From contig DAONLM010000018.1 in the NCBI GenBank assembly GCA_035406685.1, positions 1 through 25,143 on the forward strand: DNA of 25,143 nt, given 5' to 3'. Both the position numbers and the translations under genes were made by a program. Each line of letters starts with the position of its first letter. Within the stretch, counting starts at the first letter, position 1. The notes under the pieces were generated by a model that was not told the DNA's origin, ran no database searches, and worked only from the letters and a program-made list of their open reading frames with translations. Below, in pieces: positions 1-6,822 of this stretch. The stretch is from DAONLM01 sp035406685. Its GTDB lineage: Bacteria; Spirochaetota; GWE2-31-10; MWDO01.

Positions 1-413
1 TAAGGGAAATTATAATCTTTATGCTTCCAGTATTAAAGAGAAAGCATCTTTTTGAGAAGAGGCGAAATAAAGATTATAGATTTATAAATGCCACTCACAG
101 GATTAGAATTTATATTCCAGAAGAGGTATATAATGAGTTAAAATTGGTTCATGACCATATTAACTCATTCAGTATTGCGATTCTTATACGAGAGCTTCTG
201 GAAATATATTTTGCTGGCATTGAAATAGAGGGAGAAGAAGAGTTTATAAAAAAAATTGAGGAATGGCAAAAGGAAATAGAAAGTTTAAGAGCAAATAAGG
301 CTGTGGTGGTGAAGATTGGTTCCCCAGATATCCCAGTCCCGGACGAACCCAACGACTATTTTTTACTGAAATTTAGCTCAAATTTTTGCCTGAAAGAGAT
401 AAAATTCTTATAA
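1..413 (+). CDS. Dispersed-family protein, copy A (5' end cut by window)
   Basis: The reading frame is open back to the window edge. The first Met codon, at 21, has only a distant AAGGGA upstream, so I treat this as the 3' part of a longer gene. The residues around YRFINATHRIRIYIPEE and the helix pair that follows align with the middle of copies B (14988-15524) and C (21423-21953), where the matching stretches are YERIDATDKIRVYLSKED and YERINADASIHFYLPKED. This central part reads as strand, helix, turn, helix, like a ribbon-helix-helix unit. After about residue 70 the similarity stops. The conserved C-terminal tail of B and C is missing and is replaced by an acidic, Lys/Glu-rich helix and an unrelated end. 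It is either a divergent full-length member or one with an exchanged C-terminus. Its function is unknown. Confidence 0.6.
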   Translation, partial: REIIIFMLPVLKRKHLFEKRRNKDYRFINATHRIRIYIPEEVYNELKLVHDHINSFSIAILIRELLEIYFAGIEIEGEEEFIKKIEEWQKEIESLRANKAVVVKIGSPDIPVPDEPNDYFLLKFSSNFCLKEIKFL

Positions 414-500
414 AATTAATGAAATGTCTAAAATCTGGTAATTCTATCTTTATTACTCAAAACTTACCTCAGGATAATTCTATCTTTTTATCTGTTTAAA
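1..500 (+). repeat. Dispersed cassette, copy A
   Basis: This stretch holds the copy A coding remnant and its downstream flank. The flank at 471-497 is, in reverse complement, a 24-of-27 match to 25071-25097 (copy D) and also resembles 14891-14915 (copy B). The shared core is GATAATTCTATCTTTTTATC. Within the flank, TAATTCTATCTTT occurs twice as an exact 13-bp direct repeat (439-451 and 475-487). The right boundary is approximate, and the left boundary lies outside the window. Confidence 0.5.
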
Positions 501-541
501 AATATAATTAGGCCCACTATGTTGTAATTATATAAAAAATT

Positions 542-570
542 TTGACAAAATAAGAAAAATTAATTATACT
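542..570 (+). promoter_or_regulatory. Promoter of tRNA-Pro
   Basis: A consensus -35 TTGACA (542-547) is followed after 17 bp by -10 TATACT (565-570). Initiation would fall around 577, about 6 nt before the tRNA 5' end. Confidence 0.8.
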
Positions 571-582
571 AATGCTAAATTT

Positions 583-658
583 CGGGCTGTGGCGCAGTCT
601 GGTTTAGCGCACATGTCTGGGGGGCATGCGGTCGGCCGTTCAAATCGGCTCAGCCCGA
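583..658 (+). tRNA. tRNA-Pro (anticodon GGG)
   Basis: The full cloverleaf can be folded by eye. The acceptor stem pairs CGGGCTG (583-589) with CAGCCCG (651-657), and discriminator A is at 658. The D stem is GCGC (592-595) with GCGC (607-610). The anticodon stem pairs 612-616 with 624-628 and includes one G-T pair. The 7-nt loop 617-623 has anticodon GGG at 619-621. The T stem pairs 634-638 with 646-650 around loop TTCAAAT. No CCA is encoded, so the end must be added by a CCA-adding enzyme. The gene has its own strong promoter and ends 2 bp before the stop codon of the convergent galactokinase gene. Confidence 0.95.
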
Positions 659-660
659 AT

Positions 661-1860
661 CTATTTTTCTTTTCTTGCACCATCCCCAAGATTAAAAATG
701 TAAAAATCGGGTAGTATATTTGTTTGGTTAAAATATTTATGCTTAATATTTTCAATAACTGATTGGATTTTTTTCTTTTCTACAATATTTATTGCACAAC
801 CACCAAAACCTGCACCAGTCATTCTTGAAGCAATAACACCATCTGTATCTCTTGCACTCTCCACAATTGCATCAAGATGCTCACCTGTCACCTCATAATC
901 ATTCTTTAAAGAATTTCCGGATTCATTTAACAGTTGCGCAAATTTTTTAATATCTTTGGTATTTAAAGCACTAAAAGCCTCTTTTACCCTTTGATTTTCT
1001 GTGATAACGTGATTCAATCTTTTTTTAATTGTGGGATTATCATTAAATTTATCTTTTATACTATCCCATTCTTCCACTGTGACATCCGCTAAAACTTCCT
1101 TAGTAACACCATATTTTTTTAATAATTCAAATCCTATTTCACACTCTCTTCTTCTTTCATTATATTTACTTTCTTCAAGCCTTCTTTTTTTATTGGTATT
1201 TGATACAAGGATTGAGTAATCTTCTAATTCTACTTTACAATAATCAAAATCGAGTGTATTACAATTAAGTTTAATTGCACAATCTTTTTTTGCGTTACCA
1301 ATAGCAAATTGATCCATTATTCCACAATTAACACCAACAAAATTATTTTCTGCCTTTTGAGCAATAAGGGTAAGATCTATCATTTCTTTTGTGCCGGGCA
1401 ATGGTATGTCAATTTCATTCATACCAAGAATAGTAAGAATTGCAACCATTTCAATCGATGCAGAAGAAGAAAGCCCTGCTCCATTTGGTATATTGCCATA
1501 CACAATAGCATCAAAACCAGAATTTAAATTCTTAAATTTTTCTCTTAGAAAAAAAATGCATCCTTTTATATAATCAGTCCATTTCGACTCTTTTATTAAA
1601 GATTCTGTTAAGTCTATTGTTTCTATCTTTTTTTCAAAATTAAGAGAAAGAATATTTATTTTTTTACTATTATTTTTTTTAGCAAGGATATATGTCCCTT
1701 TATCAATACCTGCTGGAAGAACAAACCCACCTGTATAATCAGTATGTTCTCCGATAAGATTGATCCTTCCTGGAGCAAAAAAGATAGAAAAATTATTATT
1801 GTTATTAAAATAGTTATTAAATTCTTTTTCTAAAAAAGAGAAAATATCTTGCATAAACAT
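661..1860 (-). CDS. galK: Galactokinase
   Basis: This enzyme phosphorylates galactose to galactose-1-phosphate with ATP, the entry step of the Leloir pathway in the cytoplasm. It is a GHMP-family kinase of 399 residues, a normal length for the family. The galactokinase signature GRINLIGEHTDYTGG is at residues 31-45. The ATP-binding loop GAGLSSSAS is at 127-135, the catalytic Asp is in GIMDQF (Asp183), and the C-terminal GHMP motif MTGAGFGGCA is present. The start follows the stop of the upstream lipoprotein gene by 6 bp. The Shine-Dalgarno sequence (GAGGA) overlaps that stop codon. The Met two codons downstream (MFM...) has more usual spacing from it and may be the real start. No galT or galE lies nearby. 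The 3' end abuts the tRNA-Pro gene, leaving no room for a separate terminator. Confidence 0.95.
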   Translation of the reverse strand: MFMQDIFSFLEKEFNNYFNNNNNFSIFFAPGRINLIGEHTDYTGGFVLPAGIDKGTYILAKKNNSKKINILSLNFEKKIETIDLTESLIKESKWTDYIKGCIFFLREKFKNLNSGFDAIVYGNIPNGAGLSSSASIEMVAILTILGMNEIDIPLPGTKEMIDLTLIAQKAENNFVGVNCGIMDQFAIGNAKKDCAIKLNCNTLDFDYCKVELEDYSILVSNTNKKRRLEESKYNERRRECEIGFELLKKYGVTKEVLADVTVEEWDSIKDKFNDNPTIKKRLNHVITENQRVKEAFSALNTKDIKKFAQLLNESGNSLKNDYEVTGEHLDAIVESARDTDGVIASRMTGAGFGGCAINIVEKKKIQSVIENIKHKYFNQTNILPDFYIFNLGDGARKEK

Positions 1861-1866
1861 AAATCC

Positions 1867-3363
1867 TCATCTAAAATCATAAGGGAATACTGGCTCATTG
1901 AATATTTCTATGCCCTTTTCTTTAAATTTATCCTCAAACATTTTAAAATCTTTTTCTTCTATAGGGCCGAATAATAACCTTATCTCCTTCCCACCGGTTT
2001 TAATAAATTCAAAAAGTATTAAATTTCTATCAAGAGGCTCTCCCTCTTCAGTATAGAAAAAATAAGACAATTTTGTATTATTGAAAAAATCGACAATTTC
2101 TTTGACTTTAGTACTTTTTTCTGGAATAAATCTATTATCAGTTAAAATTTCATTTACCTTAAAACTCCCATTTTTTAAAATATCCGGTATAGATTTAATT
2201 AAAATAAACATCCCGGGAGTTTTTATTATCTCATTGTAATTTTTATAGACAATTGTCGCATTTCTTACTCTATTTGCATATCGCCAGATTAAAGGTGAGG
2301 AAAGAAGATTAAAATTATATCTATTAAGTGCATCAGTAAAATTTGGTTTTATCTTTTCTAATAAAGAGAGAATATCTAAAATCTGATCATCGCTATAAAC
2401 TGGCGCATTTTGATAATTTTTTGAGGTTGTAAGAATGTATTCAAATTCGCTATTTTTAAAGTCTGGATTTATAAATGGTCTTACATAAGATAAAATACAA
2501 TAATCAATATCATCCTCTTCTTCAAGACTCTCTTCTATATACTGAGGAATCTTAGATTTTAATGAGGCAATTGTTTCATAAACATCTTCTTCCTCTAAGA
2601 CTATATCTCTTTTTGGAAAATTATTTTTTACTATATCTTCTATTTTATCTCTATAAGAATCATAATCCCAGTCTATCTTTTGTTTAGTATCTGTAATTAA
2701 AATTAGTTTTGTTTTTAGATCTTTACCCCATATAAAGAATTTATGGGCTTCAACAAATATCTCTTTAAAATTCTTTTTTTCAAACTTATCTGCAAGTTCT
2801 TTTATAATCTTTTTTGAATATGACAAAGTTTCCGAATTTATTTGATACTCATTTGCCATTTGATACCTTATTATTCTTTTTCTTAACAATGCCTCTGTCC
2901 CTTCCTCAATTGGGCTTGGTATTGTAACATATTCAAAATCCTTTTCATCCGTCTCCTTAAAGAAAAACTTAGCAGTTTTTTCATCTTCTGTCACATCGTG
3001 AAATTCTGTATAAGTTGTAGAAAGAGTAACCCTATATTCAACTGCTTCTATTTTTCTATTCAGATATGGTTTAATACACATGACAAAGCCGATTAATTTA
3101 GGATCTTTTGGTTTTACTCTTGAAAGATAATAGCTATTTCTTATCATTAATCTTTCAAATCCACCATTTTCTGTTATTATTTTATACTCTATTTTATCAT
3201 TGAATTTACTACTAAAAAAAGATTTTATAGGATTAATAAAGTCATTTTGTCTCCACTCGACTTTTTCAGAATTGTCGATCACTATAAGAAATTTTAGATT
3301 CTCCTGACAGCTTATAGTAAGAGATATTATTATAAATATTACAAAAAATTTTATATTTTTCAT
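1867..3363 (-). CDS. Lipoprotein with internally duplicated domain
   Basis: This is a 498-residue protein with a lipoprotein signal: Lys-containing start, hydrophobic stretch, and LTISC with Cys19 as the likely lipidated residue. I do not recognise the family. The mature part contains two related halves. The first begins LKFLIVIDNSEKVEW (about residue 23) and continues to FVMCIKPYLNRKIEAVEYRV. The second begins KLILITDTKQKIDWDY (about residue 215) and continues to YCILSYVRPFINPDFKNSEF. Each half has a hydrophobic strand plus Asp, then a spaced strand with an (R/K)P(Y/F)(L/I)N motif, suggesting a duplicated alpha/beta fold. It is the first gene of a two-gene unit with galK, with its own promoter (3400-3428) and a GAGGA ribosome-binding site. 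It is probably attached to the inner or outer membrane facing the periplasm. No link to galactose use is evident. Confidence 0.75.
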   Translation of the reverse strand: MKNIKFFVIFIIISLTISCQENLKFLIVIDNSEKVEWRQNDFINPIKSFFSSKFNDKIEYKIITENGGFERLMIRNSYYLSRVKPKDPKLIGFVMCIKPYLNRKIEAVEYRVTLSTTYTEFHDVTEDEKTAKFFFKETDEKDFEYVTIPSPIEEGTEALLRKRIIRYQMANEYQINSETLSYSKKIIKELADKFEKKNFKEIFVEAHKFFIWGKDLKTKLILITDTKQKIDWDYDSYRDKIEDIVKNNFPKRDIVLEEEDVYETIASLKSKIPQYIEESLEEEDDIDYCILSYVRPFINPDFKNSEFEYILTTSKNYQNAPVYSDDQILDILSLLEKIKPNFTDALNRYNFNLLSSPLIWRYANRVRNATIVYKNYNEIIKTPGMFILIKSIPDILKNGSFKVNEILTDNRFIPEKSTKVKEIVDFFNNTKLSYFFYTEEGEPLDRNLILFEFIKTGGKEIRLLFGPIEEKDFKMFEDKFKEKGIEIFNEPVFPYDFR

Positions 3364-3399
3364 TTTTATTCCTCTTTACTTTTAATAGAATCTAATTAA

Positions 3400-3428
3400 A
3401 TTATACAATAAATTTTAAAATTTGTCAT
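3400..3428 (-). promoter_or_regulatory. Promoter of lipoprotein-galK unit
   Basis: On the minus strand, -35 ATGACA (3428-3423) is followed after 17 bp by a perfect -10 TATAAT (3405-3400), about 37 bp upstream of the ATG at 3363. Confidence 0.65.
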
Positions 3429-3543
3429 ATTAAATTTTATTTTTCTCAGGAAGAAATTTTTATAATTATCTCTTAGATAAAACAACGGATGTTTTTTGAA
3501 TTTTAACCCGACTTTGTCATAATAAAATTCATATCTTCTTTAA

Positions 3544-3720
3544 ACATTGATAATTATATCGATTTTTGATTCTTTAATGGTACCTACAACTTATTCTACT
3601 ATTGTTATTTTTTTATTGATTATTTTCCCATTGAGCTTAAGTTTATCAAATATCTCCTTCTGGAAATCATTTGGCTTGCTTGTATTTCTTATATAAACTA
3701 AAAATTTTTTAAAAAGTAAG
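3544..3720 (-). pseudogene. Possible decayed ORF, family not recognised
   Basis: Read on the minus strand from about 3720, one frame stays open for roughly 45 codons (..FLVYIRNTSKPNDFQKEI.. to ..INKKITIVE). It then has a single TAA and continues as VVGTIKESKIDIIINV before another stop. A stop-free run of this length is unusual in sequence this A+T-rich, and the composition looks protein-like. There is no start codon or ribosome-binding site. It could be the C-terminal remnant of a lost gene, or chance. Confidence 0.25.
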
Positions 3721-3755
3721 AAAAAAAAAATTAATAATGTGCTATAATTAAAATT

Positions 3756-3932
3756 ATGGGGAACAGACTTTCAGATAAAGAGATACAAAATTTAATATAT
3801 ATTCACAAAAGTTTAAAAAACAAAAGAGATGCGGATAAAGTTAAATGTTTAGTTTTATGGAGTAAAGTAAAGTTAAGGCATGGGATATCCCCTGACCGGT
3901 ATAAAGATATCCCCGTAAATTATTTTTTATAA
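3756..3932 (+). pseudogene. IS630-like transposase N-terminal stub
   Basis: A 58-codon ORF reads LSDKEIQNLIYIHKSLKNKR followed by DADKVKCLVLWSK. This resembles the start of the helix-turn-helix region of IS630/Tc1-type transposases (LSxxE...L..xH+S.+.+R.ADR+K..LL...G). After about residue 37 the expected sequence is lost and the frame runs into the GATATCCCC array, so no catalytic DDE domain remains. The frame has no Shine-Dalgarno sequence. A TATAAT lies 7 bp upstream (3743-3748) without a clear -35 box. I infer a truncated transposase remnant; the call rests on pattern memory only. Confidence 0.5.
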
Positions 3933-4091
3933 AACTAATAGTTATATTACTAAGATATCCCACTACTATTCTACGACATATCTCTTATATATTTTTACAA
4001 AAATTAAGCGTTATATTATATAGATATCACCTCTCTTCACCATAGATATCCCCTGTCATGTATACAGATATCCCCCTTCCAATTAATACCT
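3884..4091 (+). repeat. Iteron-like GATATCCCC array
   Basis: Direct copies of a 9-bp box lie at 3884 (GATATCCCC), 3906 (GATATCCCC), 3954 (GATATCCCA), 3977 (CATATCTCT, weak), 4023 (GATATCACC), 4045 (GATATCCCC) and 4067 (GATATCCCC), all in the same orientation. Intervals are 22, 48, 23, 46, 22 and 22 bp, so they fit a phase of about 22-24 bp with two positions lost. The 22-mers starting at 3884 and 4045 match at 18 of 22 positions. A longer period of 69 bp also shows: 3922-3963 matches 3991-4032 at 30 of 42 positions. The array can be read as three modules starting at 3884, 3954 and 4023. Phased direct repeats of this size are typical of protein-binding iterons, but no adjacent replication or regulator gene is seen. 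Confidence 0.65.
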
Positions 4092-4183
4092 TATTATAAT
4101 AAATTTATGTTATTCTATTATTACATCCCACCTCTACGTATGCTCTTCTTACTAAAAATATTTAATCACTCTCTTTTATTTTT

Positions 4184-4212
4184 AAAAAAACTGGCTACCT
4201 TGTGGTAGCCAG
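4184..4212 (-). terminator. Rho-independent terminator of the leuCD unit
   Basis: A perfect 9-bp stem pairs CTGGCTACC (4191-4199) with GGTAGCCAG (4204-4212) around a 4-nt loop. Reading on the minus strand it is followed by seven T (4190-4184). It lies 14 bp past the leuD stop. Confidence 0.9.
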
Positions 4213-4225
4213 ATATTCTAAAAAA

Positions 4226-4750
4226 TTAATATTTCTTATCAGCGTATTCTACCCAACCACCTGCTTCTATCAGAACCCGATCAAAACCAGTAAGATTAAA
4301 ATTATACTTTGCATATTCACCCTCTGCCTTTAATTCAAGTGTGGCATTTTTAATATCAATTATAGCATCTGTCTCTTTATTAGAAAATTTTTTAAATATT
4401 TCATCAATAATTTCCTTTGGCAACTCTGCTGCAAGCATACCACAATTAAACATATTCTGTCTGAAAATCCTGGCAAAATTTGGAGCAAATACCGCAGTAA
4501 TATTATTCACTTCAAGAGCCCATGGAGCATGCTCTCTTGAAGATCCACAACCAAAATTCTCCCTTGTAATTATTACTCTTTTGCCTAAAATATCTCTCTT
4601 TGGATTAAAGCCATCAAGTTTAAGATCCTCAAGTAAATATGGTTTTAATGCCTCTTTTGTAATCTCTGTTAAATATTTTGCTGGTATTATTTCATCTGTA
4701 TTTATATCACTTCTGTCTAAAAACAAAACTTTTCCCCCAAAATTTTTCAT
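4226..4750 (-). CDS. leuD: 3-isopropylmalate dehydratase small subunit (LeuD type)
   Basis: This is the swivel-domain subunit that pairs with LeuC to isomerise 2-isopropylmalate to 3-isopropylmalate in leucine synthesis. It has 174 residues, a usual length for the bacterial/archaeal short form. The substrate-binding motif GCGSSREHAPWAL is at residues 67-79. The N-terminal strand carries the DINTDEIIPAKYLT segment, whose loop after KYL helps set substrate range in this family. Because IPM dehydratase and homoaconitase/citramalate-type subunits share this architecture, the exact substrate is inferred. Its ATG overlaps the leuC stop by 4 nt (ATGA), which implies translational coupling. A terminator follows at 4184-4212. 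Confidence 0.88.
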   Translation of the reverse strand: MKNFGGKVLFLDRSDINTDEIIPAKYLTEITKEALKPYLLEDLKLDGFNPKRDILGKRVIITRENFGCGSSREHAPWALEVNNITAVFAPNFARIFRQNMFNCGMLAAELPKEIIDEIFKKFSNKETDAIIDIKNATLELKAEGEYAKYNFNLTGFDRVLIEAGGWVEYADKKY

Positions 4751-6042
4751 TTTCTGCCTCCTTTATAAAGTGGTGAATTTGTTATAAAGCCAGCAATTGC
4801 TGATGCTGCTGCTGTTGCAGGACTTGCTAAATGCACCATTCCGCCCTTACCCATTCTACCATTAAAATTTCTATTTGTGGTTGAAATACAAACTTCGCCT
4901 TCTGCTAAAACTCCATTTGACATACCAAGGCATGCTCCACATGTTGGATTTGTAACGCAAAATCCAGCCTCCATAAATATATCAATGATTCCCTCTTTAT
5001 CTGCCATTCTGAAAATCTCTGGTGTTGCCGGCGAAACTATCCCCCTCACTGTATTCGCTATTTTTTTACCTTTTAAAATACTTGCTGCAATTCTTAAATC
5101 CTCGATTCTACCATTAGTACACGAACCAATATAAACCTGATCTATCTTTGTCCCTTCCATTTCAGAAACATTTTTTACAAGATCTGGTTTATAGCCATAA
5201 GTAACTTTTGGCTCAAGATCTGAAAGGTCGTATTTAATAACCTTTTCATATTTAGCATCCTTATCAGAAATCCACTTTCTAAAATCCTTTAAAGCATCCT
5301 CTTTTGAAGAATACTCATTCTTAATAAATTGCCAGAGATAATCGACTGTCTTTTCATCAGGATAACATATCCCCACTGTTGCACCAGCCTCAATTGCCAT
5401 ATTGCATAAAGTCATTCTACTCTCCATACTCATTTCATCAACTATATTACCAGTAAACTCCATAACACAATCAGTCGCGCCATTTACCCCAATCTGACTT
5501 ATAACAAATAATATAACATCTTTTGCAAAAACTCCTTCTGGCAACTTACCAGTCAACTCAAATTTAATTGTCTTGGGATATCTGAAGGCACAAACTCCTT
5601 TTAAAATTCCAACCTCAAGATCAGTCGTTCCTACGCCAGCAGCAAAAGCACCAAAAGCACCATGAGTACATGTATGAGAATCCCCCATTATAACAGTATA
5701 ACCTGGTCTTACAAATCCTTTTTCTGGAAATAGAGCATGGCATACCCCATTTCTTCCTATATCAAAAAAATCTTTAATATTATGCCTTCTTGCCCATTCT
5801 CTTAAAATTTTTCCCTGCTCTGCTGTTTTAGAATCTTTTGCCGGTGTAACATGATCAATAACAGCCTTAATCTTTGATGAATCAAATACCCTATCCTTGC
5901 CTCTTGCCATAAGATCAGTTATTGCAATAGGAGTTGTAATCTCATGACAGAAAACTGCATCCAATTTTAATACCCATACATCTTCAAAAGGCTTATCAAT
6001 AACATGATGTTCAAAAATTTTCTCTGCAATAGTCTTTCCCAT
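4747..6042 (-). CDS. leuC: 3-isopropylmalate dehydratase large subunit (LeuC type)
   Basis: This aconitase-superfamily subunit carries the [4Fe-4S] cluster and catalyses the dehydration/hydration step of leucine synthesis with LeuD. Its 431 residues match the compact form found in many anaerobes and archaea rather than the roughly 465-residue enterobacterial form. The three cluster cysteines are visible: Cys308 in YIGSCTNGR, and Cys368 and Cys371 in PTCGACLGM. The active-site GDSHTCTHGAFGAF segment is at about 120-133. The ribosome-binding site AAAGGAG precedes the ATG. The gene lies 28 bp behind the XRE-cupin regulator gene and overlaps leuD by 4 nt. No leuA or leuB is in the window, so a homoaconitase or related role cannot be excluded. 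Confidence 0.9.
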   Translation of the reverse strand: MGKTIAEKIFEHHVIDKPFEDVWVLKLDAVFCHEITTPIAITDLMARGKDRVFDSSKIKAVIDHVTPAKDSKTAEQGKILREWARRHNIKDFFDIGRNGVCHALFPEKGFVRPGYTVIMGDSHTCTHGAFGAFAAGVGTTDLEVGILKGVCAFRYPKTIKFELTGKLPEGVFAKDVILFVISQIGVNGATDCVMEFTGNIVDEMSMESRMTLCNMAIEAGATVGICYPDEKTVDYLWQFIKNEYSSKEDALKDFRKWISDKDAKYEKVIKYDLSDLEPKVTYGYKPDLVKNVSEMEGTKIDQVYIGSCTNGRIEDLRIAASILKGKKIANTVRGIVSPATPEIFRMADKEGIIDIFMEAGFCVTNPTCGACLGMSNGVLAEGEVCISTTNRNFNGRMGKGGMVHLASPATAAASAIAGFITNSPLYKGGRK

Positions 6043-6070
6043 AAAATCTCCTTTTTGTTAACTTTTATTT

Positions 6071-6643
6071 TTATATTTCCCCACTAAAATTTTTAGGTGG
6101 AGTAATAATCCATAAAGCCTTTAAATCTTTATCCCCAATATTTCTTAAAACATGAGGAATACTTGAACTAAAAGAGATACTATCACCCTCTTCTAATATA
6201 TACTTATTATTTCCGATTAAAAATTCCCCACTGCCCTCAAGTATCACTCCTAACTCTTTACCTCTATGACCATAATCTTTACTTCCCGTCTCTCCCCCCT
6301 TCCTTATCATTAAAAAATACGCCTCTATCCCATGTTCTGTGTCATCCTCTGTTTTTGATAACTGTTCATAAATTACATTATTATAACTAATTTTTTTTCT
6401 ATTGTCCTTTTTAACAATATTTACTTTTTTATTAATTTTATAATCAGAAAAAAGATACTCAAGATCTATTTCAAGAACCTCTGCAATTTTTAAGAGTGTG
6501 TCAATTGCAGGAGAAACTTTATTTCTCTCTATCTGAGAAAGAAGGCTTTCTGTAACATTAATCTTTTCTGCTATCTCTTTTAAAGTAATCTTTTTTCTTT
6601 CTCTTATCTGTCTTATTTTATCACCAAATCTATATTCACTCAT
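6071..6643 (-). CDS. XRE-family regulator with C-terminal cupin
   Basis: This is a 190-residue transcription factor. An HTH_3 domain spans residues 8-62 (KIRQIRERKKITLKEIAEK ... LLSQIERNKVSPAIDTLLKI). A cupin_2 sensor domain covers about residues 110-185 (KELGVILEGSGEFLIG ... YILEEGDSISFSSSIPHVLRN). Members of this class bind operator DNA through the HTH and sense a small ligand or metal with the cupin. It is the first gene of the operon with leuC and leuD, so a role in controlling them, perhaps in answer to a pathway intermediate, is a fair inference. A 13-bp perfect palindrome lies between its promoter and start codon and may be its own operator. The ligand is unknown. Confidence 0.85.
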   Translation of the reverse strand: MSEYRFGDKIRQIRERKKITLKEIAEKINVTESLLSQIERNKVSPAIDTLLKIAEVLEIDLEYLFSDYKINKKVNIVKKDNRKKISYNNVIYEQLSKTEDDTEHGIEAYFLMIRKGGETGSKDYGHRGKELGVILEGSGEFLIGNNKYILEEGDSISFSSSIPHVLRNIGDKDLKALWIITPPKNFSGEI

Positions 6644-6667
6644 CTTTTCTCTTTTCTTAAAAAATAA

Positions 6668-6680
6668 TTAAGTAACTTAA
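6668..6680. promoter_or_regulatory. Candidate operator, TTAAGT-A-ACTTAA
   Basis: A perfect inverted repeat with 6-bp arms and a 1-bp centre sits around the expected start of transcription of the XRE-leuCD unit, 25 bp upstream of the ATG. Its place fits autorepression by the adjacent XRE regulator. This is inferred from position and symmetry only. Confidence 0.5.
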
Positions 6681-6684
6681 ATAT

Positions 6685-6713
6685 AATTTAATATTTATTT
6701 TTTAAAAAGTCAA
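6685..6713 (-). promoter_or_regulatory. Promoter of the XRE-leuCD operon
   Basis: On the minus strand, -35 TTGACT (6713-6708) is followed after 17 bp by -10 TAAATT (6690-6685). It is divergent from the WD40 gene promoter about 50 bp away. Confidence 0.6.
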
Positions 6714-6761
6714 GAAAAAAATTTATATTTTTTTAAGAAAAAGAAAAATAAAAAATAATTC

Positions 6762-6789
6762 TTGAATTTTATATAATTTTTTATATAAT
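6762..6789 (+). promoter_or_regulatory. Promoter of the WD40 gene
   Basis: TTGAAT (6762-6767) is followed after a 16-bp spacer by a perfect -10 TATAAT (6784-6789). The start codon at 6823 has an AGGAG ribosome-binding site at 6812-6816. Confidence 0.65.
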
Positions 6790-6822
6790 AACTAACATAA
6801 AGTTTTTAAACAGGAGCCTATT

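Larger units (their letters stand above)
3364..4225. other. 860-bp gene-poor island
   Basis: No intact gene is visible between the lipoprotein gene and leuD. From left to right the island holds the minus-strand promoter (3400-3428), a possible decayed minus-strand ORF (about 3544-3720), a stub resembling an IS630 transposase N-terminus (3756-3932), an array of GATATCCCC-type boxes (3884-4075), an A+T-rich stretch (4090-4190), and the terminator of the leuCD unit (4184-4212). It looks like a site of past insertion and decay. Confidence 0.6.

Noticed and set aside
2248..2257. Palindrome GACAATTGTC, also at 18167-18176
   Set aside because: The first copy lies within the lipoprotein coding sequence, and two copies in 25 kb of short A+T-rich palindrome are weak evidence of a regulatory site.
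3884..4091. CRISPR array
   Set aside because: The repeated box is only 9 bp with spacers of about 13 bp, repeats are degenerate, and no cas genes are present.
4341..5134. Plus-strand ORFs of 148 and 85 codons opposite leuD and leuC
   Set aside because: They are antisense shadows of conserved enzymes and show no family features.
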